This document shows, piece by piece, positions 24,869-33,705 of a stretch of DNA of 44,404 nucleotides. The notes below the pieces were generated by a model. The model searched no databases and had not been told where the DNA came from. It worked only from the letters and a program-made list of their open reading frames with translations. The translations under genes were made by a program, and so were the position numbers. Each line of letters opens with the position of its first letter. The stretch's first letter is position 1. The DNA is from an uncultured Planctomycetales bacterium. GTDB taxonomy: Bacteria > Planctomycetota > Planctomycetia > Isosphaerales > Isosphaeraceae. Location of the stretch: positions 1 to 44,404 of the forward strand of contig CAIYJE010000167.1 in NCBI GenBank assembly GCA_903926465.1. The letters run 5' to 3'.

Positions 24869-26011
24869 TTACTTTGTAGCGAGCGCAAGCTGTTCGTCCA
24901 CATCTCTCCATAGGTCGCGTTCGAGCTCGGCGAGATCTCGGCCCAGGACCTGCTGGCAAACCTCGGGAAATGTACCGGGGCGGGTAGCCAGGGCCAGCTC
25001 GATGAAGGCAGCCGTGCTATGGTAACGGATGATGTAACTGGCGAACGCGCCCCCGATGCTGTAGACCGGTTGCTTGTCCCGTCCGTACCATTCGTCACTG
25101 GTCAGGATGTTGAGATAGCTGAATGATGAAGTCTGGCCACTCTCGCACGCCCGTTCATAAAGCAAACGGTACCCGACAGGATCAGAAGTTGAATCCAGAA
25201 TGTCGTCGAGTTGCTCGGGAGTGGCGTTTGGGCAGGTGGAAAACAGAAAATCGCGGAGCCAGGCGGCGTGCTGGGCCAGTTCCTGGGCGGAATAGGCTTG
25301 AAACTGTGCCCAGCCTTCGTTGAGTAGCATCGGCGGAATCGTCCCTGTTGCCATATGCTGAATTAGAACCACATGGGCCAGTTCATGACGATCAAGTGGC
25401 CCAGCCGGGCTCTGGGCGGAACCGAGCGCAAAGCCAGGTAACGCCATCGCTTGCTTTCCCAGTAATGGACCGCGAACCCAATGAATGGGCGAGCGTAGGG
25501 CCAGCCCTGTATGCTGCTCCATTCGTCTTACGTGAGCGTCCATGGCGGCAAGATCCCCCCATGGGTCACATATACGCGTGTCGAAGAACATGACCACACG
25601 GTCGGTTGCCAGCCGATGGGTGTATGTCCAGGGCAAGATAACCTCGGCAACGGACATGGCCGATCCAAGCGCGATAACGAACGTGGCCGAGGGAGTAATG
25701 ATTCCCGAATTCGCTTGCATCAGGCCCATAAGAACGGTACCTACCAGCGCACATGGTGGAGCGATACCAAGGGTTGCCTGAAATACTCCCTGGGCCCGCT
25801 TTGGTCCCAGAACCAGTTGGTGGAATCCACCCATCACGGCCAGACCGGCAGTACAGATCGCCAAGGCGGCGATCAGCAGAAATAGCCAGCCAGCCCAATG
25901 AATCATGCGGGCCTGGTACTGCCACCAGATCAGGCCCACGAGCGCACCGGTGGCCAGCCAACTCAGAACCACGCGTCCAGGCACCATGCGGATCAACCGG
26001 CTGGGAAGCAA
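24869..26011 (-). CDS. Membrane-embedded gluzincin-type metallopeptidase (predicted)
   Basis: 380 residues. Four or so hydrophobic segments fill residues 10-130. The following soluble domain has a zinc motif RHELAHVVL (His209, Glu210, His213) and then LNEGWAQF with Glu232, exactly HEXXH-x18-E, the spacing of M1-type gluzincins and of 'peptidase MA-like' domains. A later part (QPVYSIGGAFASYIIRYH) resembles the helical region that follows the active site in that superfamily. I expect a zinc protease held in the membrane with the domain on one face. The start is TTG 26011, chosen because GGAGG lies seven bases upstream; the alternative ATG at 25987 lacks one. Confidence 0.65.
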   Translation of the reverse strand: MLPSRLIRMVPGRVVLSWLATGALVGLIWWQYQARMIHWAGWLFLLIAALAICTAGLAVMGGFHQLVLGPKRAQGVFQATLGIAPPCALVGTVLMGLMQANSGIITPSATFVIALGSAMSVAEVILPWTYTHRLATDRVVMFFDTRICDPWGDLAAMDAHVRRMEQHTGLALRSPIHWVRGPLLGKQAMALPGFALGSAQSPAGPLDRHELAHVVLIQHMATGTIPPMLLNEGWAQFQAYSAQELAQHAAWLRDFLFSTCPNATPEQLDDILDSTSDPVGYRLLYERACESGQTSSFSYLNILTSDEWYGRDKQPVYSIGGAFASYIIRYHSTAAFIELALATRPGTFPEVCQQVLGRDLAELERDLWRDVDEQLALATK

Positions 26012-26063
26012 TGGAGTACCTCCAGACTGTGACGGGGCGGTTGACTTGGCTCAGGCGCAAGAA

Positions 26064-26105
26064 AACAGCGTCGGACGGCTAGCGAGCTAACCATCCGACG
26101 CTGTT
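26064..26105 (-). terminator. Intrinsic terminator of nrdJ
   Basis: AACAGCGTCGGA and TCCGACGCTGTT form a perfect 12-bp stem. The 18-base loop holds a further GGCTAGC/GCTAACC pairing. Read on the minus strand, the stem ends in a short run of Ts (TGTTTTC). It begins about 45 bases after the nrdJ stop. Confidence 0.75.
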
Positions 26106-26150
26106 CAGTTCAAGGGTTCAGGCTAGGGCCGCGTGCGGCCTGACCGTGGA

Positions 26151-29147
26151 TCAGGAACAGCCCATGCTGTTGCCGCAGTTGAAGCAGCGGTAGCAGGTGC
26201 CACAGCGGACCGTCAGAGAGCCACAGCTATCGCAGGCTGGGGCGTCGGACTGGAAGTGGGCGAACTGCTCTTGCTGGGCTTCCACCGAGACATAGGAGGC
26301 ATGCGCCGAGGGTGCCGGGTTGCTGGCGGCGTGCGGCGGACTGCTTGGCATGCCGTAGCTGTTGCCGTTGACCTGGGAAGCGGTGGTGGTTGGAGTGGCT
26401 GGAACCGCGGCTGGAGCGGTTTCCGAGGCTTCCTGATCGTCGCTTTCCCGGCGCGGGGTGTTGGCCTCACGGTATCCGCTGACAAACTGGATGCCCAGCC
26501 AGCGGAAGATGTAGTCGGCAATGCTCTTGGCAATCGGGATCTCGGGATTACGGGTGAATCCCGCCGGTTCAAACCGACTGTGGGCGAACTTGTTGACGAA
26601 GACATCCAGCGGCACGCCGTACTGGAGACCCATCGACACCAGGGTTCCGATGGTATCCATCAGACCGCCGATGGTGGACCCTTCCTTGGCCATGGTGATG
26701 AAGAGTTCACCCGGCCGACCGTCTTCAAAGAAGCCGACCGTCAGGTACCCCTCATGACCCTGAATATCGAACTTGTGGGTCAGGCTGTGGCGGGTCTGCG
26801 GCAGACGCTGACGCCGGGGCTGAGGAGCAGAGGGCACGGTAGCGGGTGGTGCCGCGGCAACCACGGGGGCGGCTGACGCTGCAACGGCTGCGGCCACCGC
26901 GGCTGCGGCTGTGGCGGCCTTTTCTTTATCTTTGTCGGCTTCGCTAGAGGTGTTAACCGGCTGGCTTTCCTTGCTGCCATCGCGGTAAATCGCCAGCGCC
27001 TTAACTCCGAGTTTCCAGCCTTCGAGGTAGGCCAGGCGGATATCCTGGACGGTCGACTCGCGAGGCATGTTGACGGTCTTGGAGATCGCCCCCGAGAGGA
27101 AGGGCTGGCAAGCCGCCATCATCTTGACGTGTCCCTGCCAGTGGATCGACCGGCCGCCGCGAGCAGGCGGGAACGCACAGTCGAACACGGCCAGGTGTTC
27201 GTTTTTCAGGCCGGGTGAACCTTCAATGGTGTCGTTCTGATCAACGTGGTCCAGCACCCGCTGGATGGTGGGGTCGTCATAGCCCAGGTTCCTGAGGGCC
27301 ATGGGAACGGTCCGGTTGACAATCTTGAGCATGCCGCCGCCGGCCAGGCTCTTGTACTTCACCAGCGCGATGTCGGGCTCAATGCCGGTGGTGTCGCAAT
27401 CCATCATGAAGGCAATGGTGCCGGTGGGGGCCACCACGGTTACCTGGGCGTTGCGGAAACCGTGTTCACGCCCCTTGGTCAGCACTTCGTCCCAGATTCC
27501 GCGTGCGGCATTCAGCATGCTCGGCGGGCAGGATGGGTCAATTCCCTCAATGGCGGCCCTGTGCATTTCCATGACCCTGAGCATCGGCTCACGGTTCAGA
27601 GCAAACCCATCAAAAGCACCCATGTGGCCGGCAATTTCGGCACTGACCAGGTTGGCCTGGCCATGCATGATCGCCGTCACGGCCCCGGCCAGAGCCCGGC
27701 CACCGTTGGAGTCGTACGGAAGGCCGGAAGCCATCAGCAGCGAGCCCAGGTTGGCGAAGCCCAGCCCCAGTGGGCGGAACTTGTGGGAGGTCAGGCCGAT
27801 CTTCTCGGTAGGGTAGCTGCAATGATCGACCAGAATTTCCTGCGCGGTGATGAACACCTTGACGGCGTGCCGGAATGACTCAACGTCAAAGGTACCGTCT
27901 TCGCGGCGGAACTTCATCAGGTTGATGCTAGAGAGATTGCAGGCCGAGTCATCCAGGAACATGTACTCGGAGCAGGGGTTGGAAGAGTTGATGGGCGCGG
28001 TGTTGGGGCAGGTGTGCCAGCGCTGGATCGTGTCTTCGTACTGCATGCCGGGGTCGCCGCAGAGCCAGGTTCCCTCGGCAATCCGGTCCATGAGCATGCC
28101 GGCGGACATGGTTTCCATGGGCCGGCCGGTGGTGACCGAGCGGGTGGTCCAATCGCCCCCGTCTTCGACGCTCCGTAGGAAGCCGTCGGTCACGCGAACC
28201 GTCAGGTTCGCGTTCTGGAACATGACCGAGCTGTAAGCCTCGCCATTGAAGTTGGCGTCATAGCCCATACGAATCAGGGCCTGAGCCTTCTTCTCTTCCT
28301 TGGTTTTGCACTCGATGAACTCAAGAATGTCGGGGTGCCAGATCTTGAGCGTTTGCATCTTGGCGGCACGCCGGGTCTTGCCACCGCTCTTGACCACGCT
28401 GGCAATGGAGTCATAAACCCGCATGAAACTGACCGGACCGGACGGCCGGCCGCCACCAGAGAGCTTCTCTTTGGAGCTGCGCAGGCTTGAGAGGTCGGTG
28501 CCGGTACCAGACCCAAACTTGAAGAGCATGGCCTCGCTGTGGGCGAGGTGCATGATGCTCTCCATGTCGTCGCCCACGCTCTGAATGAAGCAGGCTGAGC
28601 CTTGGGGATACTTGTAAGAACTCTCGGCCCGCTTCATGGAGCGAGTGTCTTCATCCCAGCGCCAGTTGTTGGCCGCGCCTTCAATGCCGTACCGATGAAA
28701 CAGCCCCACGTTGAACCATACCGGCGAGTTGAACGAGCCGTACTGGTGCAAGCAAAGGGTGCTGAGCTCGTCATAGAAACGGTCAGCATCGGCGTCGGTG
28801 GCAAAGTAGCCGTCTTCCCGGCCCCAGTCGGAAATCGTCCGGGTGACCCGGTCCACCAGTTGGCGAACGCTGGTCTCACGCTCCGGTGTATTCACTTCAC
28901 CGTAGAAGTACTTGCTCACAACCACGTTGGTGGCAAGCTGGCTCCAGCTCTTGGGAATCTCGCAGTCGGTCTGCTCAAACAGCACCCGACCCTTCTCATC
29001 CTTGATCGCCGCCGTCCGACGATCCCACTCAATCTGATCGTAAGGGCTAACTCCCGCAGTACTGAAGATCCGCGGGATCTCCAGGCCTCGTCGGGCACCA
29101 CTTCGAACTCGGTCCTGCACAATCGGTCGTTCGCTAGCTGTTGCCAT
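26151..29147 (-). CDS. nrdJ: Adenosylcobalamin-dependent (class II) ribonucleotide reductase
   Basis: 998 residues. It reduces ribonucleotides to deoxyribonucleotides with a cobalamin-generated thiyl radical, without needing oxygen. Seen in order: the N-terminal substrate domain with NSPVWFNVGL and GSACFIQSVGDDMESI (redox Cys); FKFGSGTGTDLSSLR; SGGKTRRAAKMQTL; and SNPCSEYMFLDDSACNLSSINL with the active-site Cys and Glu. Then come the barrel strand VVAPTGTIAFMMDCDTTGIEP, a low-complexity Ala-rich linker (about 745-790), a TSCPD domain (YLTVGFFEDGRPGELFITMA) and a C-terminal zinc-ribbon-like Cys cluster (CDSCG ... CGTCYRCFNCGNSMGCS) that may relay electrons. GGAG lies upstream of the ATG. No B12 riboswitch is evident upstream. 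Confidence 0.95.
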   Translation of the reverse strand: MATASERPIVQDRVRSGARRGLEIPRIFSTAGVSPYDQIEWDRRTAAIKDEKGRVLFEQTDCEIPKSWSQLATNVVVSKYFYGEVNTPERETSVRQLVDRVTRTISDWGREDGYFATDADADRFYDELSTLCLHQYGSFNSPVWFNVGLFHRYGIEGAANNWRWDEDTRSMKRAESSYKYPQGSACFIQSVGDDMESIMHLAHSEAMLFKFGSGTGTDLSSLRSSKEKLSGGGRPSGPVSFMRVYDSIASVVKSGGKTRRAAKMQTLKIWHPDILEFIECKTKEEKKAQALIRMGYDANFNGEAYSSVMFQNANLTVRVTDGFLRSVEDGGDWTTRSVTTGRPMETMSAGMLMDRIAEGTWLCGDPGMQYEDTIQRWHTCPNTAPINSSNPCSEYMFLDDSACNLSSINLMKFRREDGTFDVESFRHAVKVFITAQEILVDHCSYPTEKIGLTSHKFRPLGLGFANLGSLLMASGLPYDSNGGRALAGAVTAIMHGQANLVSAEIAGHMGAFDGFALNREPMLRVMEMHRAAIEGIDPSCPPSMLNAARGIWDEVLTKGREHGFRNAQVTVVAPTGTIAFMMDCDTTGIEPDIALVKYKSLAGGGMLKIVNRTVPMALRNLGYDDPTIQRVLDHVDQNDTIEGSPGLKNEHLAVFDCAFPPARGGRSIHWQGHVKMMAACQPFLSGAISKTVNMPRESTVQDIRLAYLEGWKLGVKALAIYRDGSKESQPVNTSSEADKDKEKAATAAAAVAAAVAASAAPVVAAAPPATVPSAPQPRRQRLPQTRHSLTHKFDIQGHEGYLTVGFFEDGRPGELFITMAKEGSTIGGLMDTIGTLVSMGLQYGVPLDVFVNKFAHSRFEPAGFTRNPEIPIAKSIADYIFRWLGIQFVSGYREANTPRRESDDQEASETAPAAVPATPTTTASQVNGNSYGMPSSPPHAASNPAPSAHASYVSVEAQQEQFAHFQSDAPACDSCGSLTVRCGTCYRCFNCGNSMGCS

Positions 29148-29630
29148 GGAGGCTCTCCGGTTCCATTCCGAGAAAAAACCATCCGCATTGAACCGTGGCT
29201 CTATACAGATGTCCCGTAAGTCGTAGAAGTATTCACGTTTGGGTGGGGTTACGCAAATTCCAAAAAAGATTTTTGAAGTTCGTGTAACACCATTTTCACG
29301 GCCTGGCCATGGCCCGCCAGAGACTTGCTCTGGGTCGATCCGTCGAAGTGCGTTAAAGAGAGTAGAAGCGAGGGATATGTGGGTACACGCTGAGTGCTAA
29401 GACTTCTGGAATGTTGAGACGAGAAGCTCAGTATAACTCAGCCCTAAGCCTGACTAATAGAACCTGCTCACCCGTTTGGCTGGGTTGAGTACCAGTTCAT
29501 ACGATCGGGCGGCTGGAAACTCTTGAGGTGACCCTGCGGGGGCAGGTCGGGTGGGGACAAAGGTGTTCATCAGGGCTGCGCATAGGTGGATCGACCGGGC
29601 GATCCGGACCTCAGGGGGTGTTAAAATTGT
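29148..29630. other. Intergenic region with a 23S-rRNA-3'-end-like stretch
   Basis: About 480 bases between nrdJ and the rplU terminator, including the nrdJ promoter region. No gene is visible. On the plus strand 29379-29490 holds a series of short strings found near the 3' end of bacterial 23S rRNA (GGAATGTTGAGACGA at 29408; ACTAATAGAACC at 29453) in the right order, but without the conserved GTGTGTAAG block. It could be an rRNA remnant or chance resemblance. Confidence 0.3.
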
Positions 29631-29654
29631 TCGGGTCGAGGGATCTCGACCCGA
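29631..29654 (-). terminator. Intrinsic terminator of rplU
   Basis: TCGGGTCGAG and CTCGACCCGA form a perfect 10-bp stem with a GGAT tetraloop. On the minus strand it is followed by AACAATTTT. It begins 26 bases after the rplU stop codon. Confidence 0.8.
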
Positions 29655-29680
29655 GTTTCAACTGTCTTTATCAACCTGGA

Positions 29681-29998
29681 TCAGGCGCCGGTAACCCGGA
29701 CGATCTGGATCGAGGTGTAATACTGACGGTGTCCGCGTTTGCGGCGGTAGTTCTTGCGGCGTTTGAACTTACGGATCACGATCTTCTTGCCGCGGTAGGT
29801 CTGAAGAATTTTCGCGACAACCGTAGCACCTGTCAGGTAGGGTGCACCGATCGTTGGTGTGGAACCATCGCCTGCAATCAGCAGAACCCGGTCGAAAATA
29901 ATCTCAGTGCCCGGGGTGCCAGGCTGGCGATCAATGGTGATCCGATCACCTTGGCTGACGCGGAACTGATGGCTTCCGCTTTCGATAATGGCGTACAT
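29681..29998 (-). CDS. rplU: 50S ribosomal protein L21
   Basis: 105 residues, the standard length. It begins MYAIIESGSHQFRVSQGD, has the hallmark basic stretch KIVIRKFKRRKNYRRKRGHRQ and ends YTSIQIVRVTGA. It binds 23S rRNA in the large subunit. AGGTGAG lies six bases before the ATG. It is usually followed by rpmA (L27), but here a terminator follows and rpmA is not in the window. RNase E/G lies upstream on the same strand, separated by a hairpin and about 394 bases. Confidence 0.95.
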   Translation of the reverse strand: MYAIIESGSHQFRVSQGDRITIDRQPGTPGTEIIFDRVLLIAGDGSTPTIGAPYLTGATVVAKILQTYRGKKIVIRKFKRRKNYRRKRGHRQYYTSIQIVRVTGA

Positions 29999-30392
29999 GG
30001 TATCTCACCTACGAGCGACGGTACGTTCCAGAAGCAATCTGGACGCAAGCAACGCATGCTCGAAACTGCGCCGGTGGCCGGGCTCGGGGTTTCAGGCCCA
30101 AGGCTTGTGACCGGTTTCCCAGGCGAGGTCAAAGGATATCATACCGGCTTCTCAATGCCTAGAGCCTGATTGAGAATGCCGTCCGCGTCTAGATTTCAGC
30201 ACCGCGGAGGGTATCCCAGGGTTCACGGAAGTCGGTCTTCTGAAAACGTTGATCAACCAGCCGGTCGCGGATGGCGGCTGAATCCGCCGCTCTGGAACCA
30301 GGTCTTTGTAAGACGGCAACAGGCCGACCGCCGCCCCAGGAAGGAGCAGCGGCCGGCCTGTCTTTGAAGTGAACCTGTGCCGGTCCTTTAGG
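29999..30392. other. Intergenic leader of rplU with a strong hairpin
   Basis: This region separates rng from rplU. Its clearest structure is an imperfect 16-bp hairpin at 30319-30361 (ACAGGCCGACCGCCGC / GCAGCGGCCGGCCTGT, 14 of 16 matching, 11-base loop) 31 bases after the rng stop. There is no U-tract in the rng direction. It could terminate or stabilise the rng transcript, so rplU probably has its own promoter or relies on read-through. I see no gene here. Confidence 0.5.
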
Positions 30393-33300
30393 TCAGCGTC
30401 CGCGTCGGGCCGGCGCTGGTGGGGGAGCGGGGAACAGGCGGATCTCATTGTTCTGTGCGTCAAAGCACTCGAATGTGAGATGTTCCGCCGGAGCCGATTC
30501 CTGGTGGCGAATCACGACCAGCAGGTTGGCGTCGGTCTCGATCTGGGTGATCTCACGTCGTTTGCGGTTGTTGAGGTAAGCGGCCACACTGGGTGCCACG
30601 CTTAACTGAACGCGTCGGACGTCATTGCGATGGGTGACCAGGGCCAGCAGTCGCATCACGTCGATGGCCATGCTCTCGGCCGTTTTGACCACACCGGCAC
30701 CCGCGCAGTTGGTGCAATCCTCATAGACCGAGCGTTTGAGGCTGGGCCGGATCCGTTGCCGGGTCATCTCGACAAGCCCAAACTGGCTCATCCGCAGAAT
30801 CTTGGTCCGGGCCCGGTCCCGTTTCACGGCGTCGCGGATTGCCCGTTCGACGTTGCGACGGTGCTTTTCATCGCGCATGTCGATGAAGTCATTGACAATA
30901 ACGCCACCCAGGTCGCGCAGCCTCAGTTGTCTGGCAATTTCCTTGGCGGCCCGGAGGTTCATCTCATAGGCGGTTCGCTCGGCGTCATCCTCAACCCGGA
31001 AGTTACCACTGTTGACGTCGATGGCCACCAGGGCTTCGGTCTGGTCGATGACAATGGAGCCACCGCCGACGAGGTCAACCCGCCGTCGCTGGATCTTGGC
31101 GATCTCTTCTTCGAGCCCGTGCTTGTGGAACAGCGGCACGCGTTCGTCGTAGAACCGGATCCGGTCAACATGCTTGGGCATGACGACCTTCATGAATTCC
31201 ACGGCCCGCTCGTAGGCCGATTGTTCATCAATCCAGATGGTATCGATTTCGGACGTGAAAATATCGCGGATGGTGCGAATGATCATGTCCGATTCTTGGT
31301 AGATCGGAGCCGGTGCCTTGGTCTTCTTGATGCGTTTAAGAATGACCTTCCAGAGGCGGAGCAGGTAAGCCAGGTCGCGTGCAAGCTCTCGCTTGGTGCG
31401 GTCCAGCCCGGCAGTTCGAACAATGAAGCCGAGCCCCTTGGGCGGATTCAGGGCATGCATGATCTCTCTGAGCCGGCGGCGCTGCCCTTCGTCGGCGATC
31501 TTACGGCTGACCCCCACCCGGTTCAGGCCAGGCATCAGCACCAGGTAGCGGCCGGGAATGGAGATGTAGGTGGAGAGGGTTGGCCCCTTGGTACCAATCG
31601 ACTCTTTGATCACCTGGACCAGGACCTCGTCGCCACGCTTGAAGACGTCCTGGATGGGGGGCTTGGCCGGCCCTCGGCCCCGGATGCGATCGCCACCCCG
31701 GGTTGGGGCTTCAGGTTCATCACCGCGTCGGGGCCGGGCTTCGGTGGTGCCACGGAGTCCCATCTCACGTTCCAGAACCTGAATCTCTTCGATCTCGCGA
31801 CGGATTTCTTCCTCAAGCTCCGGGTCGATCTCTTCGTCCTGAAGGACTTCGGTCTCAAACTCGGAAGGGTGTCCGGCCTCGTCGCCAAACTCGTCATCGT
31901 GGAAGTCATCGTAGTCGTGGCGAGCCGCCATCATTGCCGCTGGTCCCAGGGCCCGGCCCGTAGTGGGACGGCGTGGTGGCGCAATGGGAGCGGGCGGAAG
32001 TTCGTGTTCCTCGAAGTCGAGGTCCATGTCTTCAAACATCTCCGGACGTCGTGCTTCCAGCGGTTCTGGGCCGGAAAGCGAAGCCGGACTGCCACTGCGT
32101 GGTTCCCGCTCTGGGCGGCGGCGACGGCGACGGCGGCGACGGGCGGCCTCATCGAGGCCGCCGGCTTCACCTTCGACATCGGCTCCGTAAGGGGCCTCAA
32201 TTTGGGGCACACCCCATTCTCCCACCGGGGCCGGAGGCTCAACACGCGGTTCAACCCCGCGAGTCCGTTCACGTCGAGGCACGTAGCCAGGCTCACCAGC
32301 CCGACTGTGGGTCCGACGAGGAGCTGCCTCGGACTCAGAGGTACGTGGCGCACGGGGTTCCCGTTCTACAGCGGGGCGTGGTTCAATCACTCCCCAACCG
32401 GTTCCGGGTTCCTGGGCGCGGGTAAGCTCTTGGGGCTCAACGGCAGGCGGCTCAACGGGCCTGGTTCGTTCGCGTTCCCGTGGCCGGCCCGCAGGGCGTT
32501 CGCCACTTCGTGCCCGGATGGCATCTCGGCCTCGGGGTCGGGGGGGGTGATCCTCGATCGTTTCGAGTTCCGACTCAAATTCGATCACCGGCTCAAGTCG
32601 AGACGGGGGAACCGCTGGGAAATCGGTGGCCAAGGGGGTCGGTTCGGCACCGAGTGGGGTGCGTTCCGGCCGACCTCGTCCGCGACGGCCCCGCCGTGGA
32701 TCGGCCGCACCGCGGCGATCGATTCGTTCCGGCCGATCCGCAGGGGCACGGGGTGGAACTTCCGCGCGGGTCCAAGGTTCCTGGACCCGTTCCTCGGGAG
32801 CCGCCACTTCTTCATGAACACGTCGGTGCCGGTCGGTCCGACTGGGTGGCAGTTCAGACTCGATCGGCTCGACCCAGGCTTCGGTTGGCTCAGCAACCGG
32901 AAGAACTGGCTCCGGGGCGGTTGGCGCAATGGGAGCAGGCGCAGGACGGGTCCGTTCGTCGGCGGCCGGACCACGGCGTGCGGAGGGCGGGGCCACCGGG
33001 GTGGTTGGTGGTGTGGTGGGCGGGGTGATTGGCGGTCGGGCGGCGGGCTTGTAGGGTTCTTCCCATTCGCTCAGCAGGCCTTCACCAAAACGCCGTTCGG
33101 GGCGTTCCCGACGTGGTTTTTCGGACCGATCGGGCCGGTCCCAACCCAGATCGGGATCCCAGGCTTCGGGGATGTCCCGTTCCGGGCGACGCTCTTCAAT
33201 TTGAGGGGGCAGGGGCGGCGGCAGGAACCGGCCGGTGTCTTCGGAGCGCGGGGCCCGCGGAGCGCGTGGCTCATCGCGGGGACCCTGTGGCCTGAGGTCG

Positions 33301-33587
33301 CGGCCCCGGTCGCGGGCCGGAAGTTCGCTCTCTTCGCCAAGAAGCCGCCGGTAGTACTGGGGCTCGACATCAGAGACGTGCAGAAAGCCGTTTCGCCCGA
33401 CCGAAAAGTCGACGAAGGCGGCCTGGATGGCAGGCTCAAGGTTGACGACCCGGCCCTTGTAGATATTGCCCGTGTAATTCTCGTGACTGGTCCGTTCAAC
33501 ATAGAGCTCTTCGAGCACGCCGTCTTCCAGGATGGCGATGCGGCACTCCTCGGGCTGGAGTACGTTGATGAGCATTTCTTTCTTCAT
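30393..33587 (-). CDS. RNase E/G family endoribonuclease with a very large S1-domain insert
   Basis: 1064 residues, about twice the length of a plain RNase G. Residues 1-80 carry the start of the fold and the first half of an S1 domain (YTGNIYKGRVVNLEPAIQAAFVDF). Residues about 81-643 are a Pro/Arg/Glu-rich, probably disordered insert with an oligo-Arg block and an acidic helix (ELEEEIRREIEEIQVLEREMG). The core resumes at IQDVFKRGDEVLVQV. Catalytic Asp857 (VAIDVNSG) and Asp900 (NDFIDM, where the usual residue before it is Ile) are present, as is the zinc-link CTNC (Cys958, Cys961). It cleaves single-stranded AU-rich RNA in mRNA decay and rRNA maturation. The insert may recruit RNA or partner proteins. 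Confidence 0.9.
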   Translation of the reverse strand: MKKEMLINVLQPEECRIAILEDGVLEELYVERTSHENYTGNIYKGRVVNLEPAIQAAFVDFSVGRNGFLHVSDVEPQYYRRLLGEESELPARDRGRDLRPQGPRDEPRAPRAPRSEDTGRFLPPPLPPQIEERRPERDIPEAWDPDLGWDRPDRSEKPRRERPERRFGEGLLSEWEEPYKPAARPPITPPTTPPTTPVAPPSARRGPAADERTRPAPAPIAPTAPEPVLPVAEPTEAWVEPIESELPPSRTDRHRRVHEEVAAPEERVQEPWTRAEVPPRAPADRPERIDRRGAADPRRGRRGRGRPERTPLGAEPTPLATDFPAVPPSRLEPVIEFESELETIEDHPPRPRGRDAIRARSGERPAGRPRERERTRPVEPPAVEPQELTRAQEPGTGWGVIEPRPAVEREPRAPRTSESEAAPRRTHSRAGEPGYVPRRERTRGVEPRVEPPAPVGEWGVPQIEAPYGADVEGEAGGLDEAARRRRRRRRRPEREPRSGSPASLSGPEPLEARRPEMFEDMDLDFEEHELPPAPIAPPRRPTTGRALGPAAMMAARHDYDDFHDDEFGDEAGHPSEFETEVLQDEEIDPELEEEIRREIEEIQVLEREMGLRGTTEARPRRGDEPEAPTRGGDRIRGRGPAKPPIQDVFKRGDEVLVQVIKESIGTKGPTLSTYISIPGRYLVLMPGLNRVGVSRKIADEGQRRRLREIMHALNPPKGLGFIVRTAGLDRTKRELARDLAYLLRLWKVILKRIKKTKAPAPIYQESDMIIRTIRDIFTSEIDTIWIDEQSAYERAVEFMKVVMPKHVDRIRFYDERVPLFHKHGLEEEIAKIQRRRVDLVGGGSIVIDQTEALVAIDVNSGNFRVEDDAERTAYEMNLRAAKEIARQLRLRDLGGVIVNDFIDMRDEKHRRNVERAIRDAVKRDRARTKILRMSQFGLVEMTRQRIRPSLKRSVYEDCTNCAGAGVVKTAESMAIDVMRLLALVTHRNDVRRVQLSVAPSVAAYLNNRKRREITQIETDANLLVVIRHQESAPAEHLTFECFDAQNNEIRLFPAPPPAPARRGR

Positions 33588-33705
33588 ACGTGGAGCTTTC
33601 TTCTAGGCGTCGAAGCATCAAGGTTCAGGCGTGCTGGTCGGCATGGCCCCGGTTTCGGGGCGCTCAGCAACACGGACACGCAGTCTCAGCTTCGGGGGTG
33701 GAGGG

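Noticed and set aside
29148-29630. Possible cobalamin riboswitch before nrdJ
   Set aside because: I looked for the conserved B12 box on the minus strand and for the expected multi-stem layout and found neither.
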